The position numbers and the translations under genes are program-made. Positions 58,307-64,000 of a stretch of 64,000 bases of DNA are shown here, one piece after another. The first letter of the stretch is position 1; each line of letters opens with the position of its first letter. The notes below the pieces were generated by a model, which saw only the letters and a program-made list of their open reading frames with translations, made no database searches and was not told where the DNA came from. Origin of the DNA: Amphiura filiformis (Eukaryota; Echinodermata; Ophiuroidea; Amphilepidida; Amphiuridae). The stretch spans positions 35,052,965-35,116,964 of the forward strand of contig NC_092628.1 in NCBI RefSeq assembly GCF_039555335.1, given 5' to 3'.

Positions 58307-60570
58307 CATCATCATCATCAGTCGGCTGCGGAGCAGGCGACTACAAGCTTTCTCCAACTGTTGCGATCTTGGGCAAGCGAAACAATTTTGTTTGGCTGCA
58401 GCATCCCTTCAGTATCTCCTAGGAGGTGCTGGACATACTGTAAGTACAGTGTGCGCGGCCGTCCCGGTTTCCTCTTCCCATGTGGTGGGATATAAAGGGC
58501 ATATTCTTTCGCAGGCTCGCCATCTTCAAGACGCAGTATATGGCCAAGAAATTTGAGTTGATGAAACTTGACTCTGGCAACCAGTGGAGTGGTGTTGGTC
58601 AGGTTGTAGATGGTTTCATTTGGAATCCGATCCACACGCTTGATGTTTAACATGAATCTGTAGCAAGATGTTGCAAAGGCATTGATCTTGTTTTCCATGT
58701 CCTTGGTAATTACCCATGACTCGCACCCATACAGAAAGACAGTAACACATGTTGTCTGAAACAGCTTGATTTTTGTTTCGATTGGCAGGGAAGGGCTTCT
58801 CCAAAGGCGTTCCAGTTTCCAGAAAGCCGCCCAGGCTAGTGCTTTCTTCTTTTTAGGTCTCCAACACTAGAGCCCATCTTGAACCCAAATACTTGAAGTC
58901 TGTGACATGGTTGATGGTACTACCATAGACTTCAAGTGCTGGTTGGGCATTACAGTTTGCAGTCATATATTCTGTCTTAGGTGCGCTGATGACAAGGCCT
59001 AGATCTGCTGCTGCAGTTGCAGTATAAGCTGTGACTGGGCCCGGGCTATGGAAGATTCCAGCAGGGCAATATCATCAGCAAAATCCAGGTCATTCAGCAT
59101 CTTAGCAGGATACCTGCTTGACCGACGTGGGTAGGTAACAATTCCAGAAGTTGATTTCTTCAGGAGGTAGTCTACCAGGATAATGAACAGGAATGGTGCC
59201 AACACATCACCCTGAAGCACTCCAGTTGTTACTTGAAAGGCTCTGAGATACTGCCATCTACCATAACGGCACTATTGGAGTCCTTGTAGAGCACCTGGAT
59301 GGTATTGACCACAACCTTTGGTATTCCATAATGCCGCAGCACTGAAAACATGACGGACCTGTTAATGGAGTCAAAGTTTTTTGAAGTCCACAAAAGTGAC
59401 TGTTAAGGGAAGTTGGTACTCCTTGAAGCCTTCCATGATTCTCCTCAAAATGTGTATTTGTTGAGCACAGCTGCGACCCGATCTAAAGCCCGCCTGGTTG
59501 CTTCTCAGTAGAGGATCAAGGTGAGGTCGGATCCTGTTCAGAAAGATCTTGTTGTACACTTTTGCGGCAATGGACATAAGCGAAACACCACGGTAGTCCC
59601 AGCAAACACAAAAACGTTTTAAAAACGTTTTAAATAAGTTATATTTTGGCTTTTGGTTTAGGTAATAACGTTTTAATAACATTAAAATGTCGGGTTATAT
59701 AAAGGTCATGATAACGTTTTAAAACATTTGTACACTTTTGCGGCAATGGACATAAGCGAAACACCACGGTTGTCATGAGAGAGAGGTCACCTTTCTTTGG
59801 CAGAGGAATGATTACATTCGTGACCCCATTGACGTGGCGGTGTCAGCGTTGAGAATACTTCCATACAGAATTCGAGAATCATATCAATCCTGCTATCCCC
59901 TCCTCCCTGAAGTGCTTCTGCAGTTATAGCACAGTCCAATGCTGCTGCCTTGTTGGTCTTCATGGCTGCTATTGCTTCGACTACTTCTTCACGAGTTGGG
60001 GGCTCAGTGATAATAGGAAGATCTTCAACAGCTGGTGCAGGAAGTTCTGAAGCTGCTGTGCCACTGTCGTTGTTACGGAGCGAGCTAAAATATTCCTTCC
60101 ATTCCTCAAGCAGTTCATGGTCACTGGTTGGAACTGATCCGTCTCTCTTTTTGACTTTCACCCCCTTTCTTGAGTTCTTCCCAGAAAGCGAGTGTGTATG
60201 ATTTTCCAGGTGGTGGTATAATTCCCCATCTTGTCGGCCAGTTTCAGGTCTTCCATCTGCTTATTGAGGGTAGCAAGCTCATCAGATTTATAAGAGTTGT
60301 TATTAGGCTGGTGTTCAAGTTCCTCCATCTTTCTCTAGATTGACGAGACTTTGAAATGGAGTACCGCTTTTTGGCCTCATCCCTTTCAAGTTTAAGTCTG
60401 ATGGTTGCAACTGATACCCAACTTGGCAGTCCTCATGGTTCTTGCTTTCCAATAACTTTCTCAGCAACTTCACGAACCGCTGTTTCAAGGTCTCATACCT
60501 ATCAGAGATGGGTGTGGTGTCATCCATGCTCAAGACCTGGAATCTGTTTGATAGCTCTAGCTGAAATTTA
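58307..60570 (-). pseudogene. RTE-like LINE, longest copy (D)
   Basis: Minus strand, 5'-truncated in the endonuclease-reverse transcriptase linker at 60570. Blocks in order: H-E-L-L-E-E-W-K-E-Y-F (60110), A-A-M-K-T-N-K-A-A (59960), R-G-V-S-L-M-S and N-Q-A-G-F-R-S-G-R-S-C fingers (59580-59470), Q-G-D-V-L-A-P-F-L-F and the catalytic F-A-D-D palm motif (59210-59060), and a C-terminal domain with K-F-L-G-H-I-L-R and G-K-R-K-P-G-R-P-R (58550-58450). The 3' end is an ATGATGATG-type microsatellite. Frameshifts and a small insertion (59595-59727) inactivate it. Copies A, B and C belong to the same family. Confidence 0.85.
59552..59770. repeat. 43-bp direct duplication around a small insertion in LINE D
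   Basis: A 43-base LINE segment containing TTTTGCGGCAATGGACATAA occurs at 59552-59594 and again at 59728-59770. Between them is a 133-bp segment rich in ACGTTTTAAAACGTT-like words beginning AGTCCCAGCAAACAC, which looks like a truncated MITE. Confidence 0.85.
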
Positions 60571-61787
60571 TTTTGCCAAGTATTGCAGGGACGCCAGGAA
60601 TGGCGCTCGAAGTAGGCCAAAATCACATGTTATCCTATGGGACGCTTATTTAGTGTTGCGCCCCCTTGAAACGGCCGCCGTTATGAACGCGTTCTTTTTA
60701 CATTCTTCGCGTAAAATAAGAAATGCGCGTCATGAAATGTGTTCTATTTCAATCATGATGATAAACAAGGATTACGAAAAGTCACCCTGATGAATTATTA
60801 TTGGGAAAAAATGCTTTATTGGCCGAGCAGGCGCCTGCAAAGTCTAGAAATTGTATCCAAAAATCTTCAAAAAGGCTCAAAAACAGGTTTTAAAGTTAAT
60901 AGGCATTGTTAATATGCATGAAGCCGTTTTGCTGCATATTCAGTAGGCCTATGCAAAAAGACCATAATTGTTACTACTGAAACAGGGGGGGGGGGGTGTT
61001 TATACTTCACACTCATTAACAAGTGCTTTCCAAAACAAAATGGCAAGACAGATAATCTAGAAATGAAATTAAACTTGGTTCAAAGACGTGCTTAAATTGT
61101 TGTCTGTCACTAGTTTAGTGAGTTTTGTGCAAACTCTCGCATATTGGAGGAAAAGTCGAAATATGCGATTTTCCGTGTTTCGGCACTGATCTTTAAAACA
61201 ACACTTCTCGTGAACGAAATGTCGCAGAGACATGAAATTTTCGGTGTTGAGCTACAAATTTTCTCTAATTTAATTAATAAGTGACAAATGTGGATTTTGA
61301 AAATTTTTAAATCCTTATAAGGGGCGCAAGACTAAATTACTACGCATTTTATGTAAGAACGAAATTCGGCTAATATAGTCCATAGTGAGTATGATATTGT
61401 AGCGACCATATCTACCGACATGTTCACTTTAAATCACTCAATATCAGCTCATATGAATTCGACAAGTGTCTTCAATGATAACATGCAGAAAAAAACGGAC
61501 ATTTTATCTCAAAAGCAATTCTCTGTGGCGGATGAAGACAACTTCCGATTTTGAAATGTGAATGGTGAATTTAGTATATTTTTAGGCCATATTTTTGCAC
61601 CTTGAAATAGCGAAAAAAAGTCAACGGTCATCGATATATGCCGACAAATGTTTTGGAATCTACAGAAACAGAGCTTTAATTTGATACCAAATTTATTTTT
61701 CCAAGTATTGCAGGGACGCCAGGAATGGCGCTCGAAGTAGGCCAAAATCACACGTTATCCTATGGGACGCTTATTTAGTGTTGCGCC
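60564..61787. repeat. 99-bp direct repeats 1125 bp apart
   Basis: 60564-60662 and 61689-61787 are the same 99-bp sequence (with CAGGGACGCCAGGAATGGCG) differing at about two positions. The DNA between them (60663-61688) has no recognised gene. Confidence 0.8.
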
Positions 61788-61948
61788 TTAAAACACCCAG
61801 TCAGATATATTTCACACCTGCCAAACACATGTCACCCAATTTCGATAACTGGACGTTGAATGTACACTCTTATGAATATTGATTGGCAACATTTTCCAAT
61901 ATGTCAGCGCTCAAATCGGACACAATAGAACAATAGACCCTTCAGTGC
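61787..61948 (-). repeat. Partial R1 element
   Basis: Carries the AATATTGATTGGCAACATTT and GGACACAATAGAACAATAGA end shared with the other R1 copies. Confidence 0.7.
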
Positions 61949-61949
61949 G

Positions 61950-64000
61950 TTGTGGGCTGCTACTCTCTTGAAGGGGTCTCTTTGTTTTTAACTTTGTTTA
62001 GATAATAGCGCCATCTATCTGTTGTAATTGATACCGGCGGTTGGACTCCGATCGATGTGTGAGTTACATAAATAAATATCACCCCTCTGAATTTTGTTAT
62101 TGTTTTAATGACAGATACCATGTTTCACATGTTTTGATGATAAATTTGAAGATCTGTAGCTCAAATTTTTATCAAAATAGGAACTTACCCATTATATCTC
62201 GTTTCGGAAACAAACATAATTGCTCATAACGGCCACATCTGGAAAAGTGAGATATTTCAAACTCTCCGTCTGGTGGGAGCGGCTGACATGTAAAGGGAGT
62301 ACGATCATGGAATAAGTATATAGAGCACGTAGTGCGATGGAATTGAAACTCCGTTCGTCGACGTGAGGCCAGGCGATCGTCACGCTTGCAACATGTGGCC
62401 GTAGATGGCAGCAGCATTTTTCTTTAATTAGCATATTCGTGACGTCATGTAAAACTAAGTCTCCACAGCACTACGCATATTTTTTTACGTAGATTTTAGT
62501 ACTATCGTGGTGGCAGCAGCATTTTTCTTTACTTTTCCAAAATGGCCCCGCCCGGGAGACGCCATTGGACGCCATGTTAGTGCAGGGTAATACACAGGGA
62601 AAGCCGACGCTGTCGCCACCTTTTTGTATTGCGCTAGCATATGAGTTGCAACGGCCTGGTACGATCAAGTGTTAAAATAGCCACCATTGACTGGCTGCTT
62701 GACAGTGTCTCTGCTGAAATCGGCATCGTACTTTCAGTAGGTTAACGCCAGAAATTGCTAATTTTGGAGGTTTTCTTGTCGCTTCGATTGGATTATTAAT
62801 ATATTAGGTAAGTTACCGTTCCACTACAGTATCCTAGTTGTCGCATTTGTCGGAAGAGATGTGAGAAAGTGGCAAACTTGGCTGGAATTTGTCGGTAATA
62901 TTTTGTTTGTTACACGGCGGGGTATTTGTATGTTTGTGTGTCCGTATGGGCATAGAGCTACATGCATTGATGCATCAGCCAGCGCCCATCTAGAAACACG
63001 CACGCTGCCCTCAAAATATTCCCCACGCCTCGCCCTTTTTCATCATTATAAAAAGCCTATATCAAAATGCCTGGGAATCCTCATATTTGGCACATGTGTG
63101 GTACAGTATGGTTTATTACTATTAGGCATGATAGTTTATTGTTTGGTATGGTAGTCTAACTACTTTGGTGCAGTGTTAAACTTAAGTTATCAATTTGATT
63201 TTGAGATCACAGACACAAAATGCTACACAGCCTGATGGATATATCATGTCGTAGCATGCTGGCATGCTTTTCCAGAGCTTTGATCATGTTGAGAGGACCT
63301 CGCAGACCAAGAGATCAGCTGTTGTTCAGGAATCGGGGTACAATCCCATGATCATATTCATATGCCTGTTTGCTATGCTCCAATAGCATGAATAGTGGCA
63401 ATATATTTAGTTTCGCAATATATTGGATTATTGACTAATTTTACAACTTTCATGTTGATCAAGCGTTTTTACAAGAAATCTACATTATTTTTATCAACAC
63501 AAAATGGGGCGATCAATCTTTTCTTTTTTAGACCATTCGAGCTCCCGTCCAAGCTATCATCATGGCTATATTATATAAGCAGAAGAGATTGTAAAGCAAG
63601 GTTGAAATTACTACATTGTAGCCTAGAGGCTTACGCATCATACACTGGAACATGGAAACATTCAAACATTACAACTAGCGCACGAGATCAAATTAATGAT
63701 GCTTAATCGTTATTCTTAATATATCAATATACAGGGGAAAGAAGAATTACGCATCGCACACTAGCACAATTAAACATGAATTTACAAATGGAAACATAAC
63801 ATGCATAGGCAGATAGATACACCAGAGAAAAAACTCCGGACATACAAAAGTTAACCATTCCCTGCCAGACCTGCATTCTAGTAATAGCTAGAATAGATGC
63901 AAACATACCTTTCAGTTTCACTCAATTTGAACAAGCTTTATTTTGTTCCAAAATTCATGTTTTTATCACTCTTTTGACGTAAAAGAGCTGGATGCAAAAC
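61950..64000. other. Right end of window, no recognised gene
   Basis: The phrase GGCAGCAGCATTTTTCTTTA occurs twice (about 62408 and 62513), otherwise no repeat stands out. Short open frames show no family marks. A possible donor, TTAG|GTAAGTT, at about 62805 could belong to a gene starting here and continuing right. Confidence 0.35.

Overview
The window looks like nuclear DNA of a marine invertebrate deuterostome (echinoderm- or hemichordate-like). The reasons are spliced genes with short phase-conserved exons, AT-rich non-coding DNA, an expanded-type IgGFc-binding/ZP gene pair, and a dense mix of RTE-like, CR1-like and Penelope-like retroelements, tRNA-derived SINEs and many short inverted-repeat DNA transposons. 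The species cannot be fixed from the sequence alone. There are no bacterial or phage features.

Layout. 0-8 kb: a decayed Ty3/gypsy pol fragment with a probable LTR, then AT-rich DNA with SINE heads, inverted-repeat elements and a decayed RTE-like LINE. 8.2-9.0 kb: a single-exon TKL-type protein kinase with one frameshift at the catalytic-lysine strand. 9-20 kb: repeats, including a tandem-type duplication offset by 2.41 kb that carries an RTE-like LINE interrupted by a TTAA-flanked element and an 8-bp-TSD (hAT-like) element. 20.4-28.8 kb: gene 1. 28.8-37.5 kb: spacer with a 41-bp minisatellite and several inverted-repeat transposons. 37.5-52.8 kb: gene 2. 52.8-64 kb: repeats only (MITEs, satellite-like DNA and the longest RTE-like LINE copy), with no gene recognised.

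The main content is the tandem pair, gene 1 (20434-28808) and gene 2 (37507-52839), both on the + strand. I assembled each from nine exons by splice sites and reading frame. Both give uninterrupted proteins (832 and 822 residues) with the same order: signal peptide, IgGFc-binding N-terminal module, complete zona pellucida (ZP) module, basic cleavage site, hydrophobic patch, single transmembrane segment, short cytoplasmic tail. All eight intron phases are identical (1,1,1,0,0,2,0,1), so they are tandem duplicates. Gene 2 has been stretched to almost twice the span of gene 1 by transposons in its introns. By analogy with other membrane-anchored ZP proteins they would be released by proteolysis at the cell surface and form filaments displaying the IgGFc-binding module, a plausible mucosal or coelomic defence role. 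That function is inference. The paralogs differ in cleavage site, in a Cys pair of the IgGFc-binding module and in the cytoplasmic tail, which suggests divergence of processing and use.
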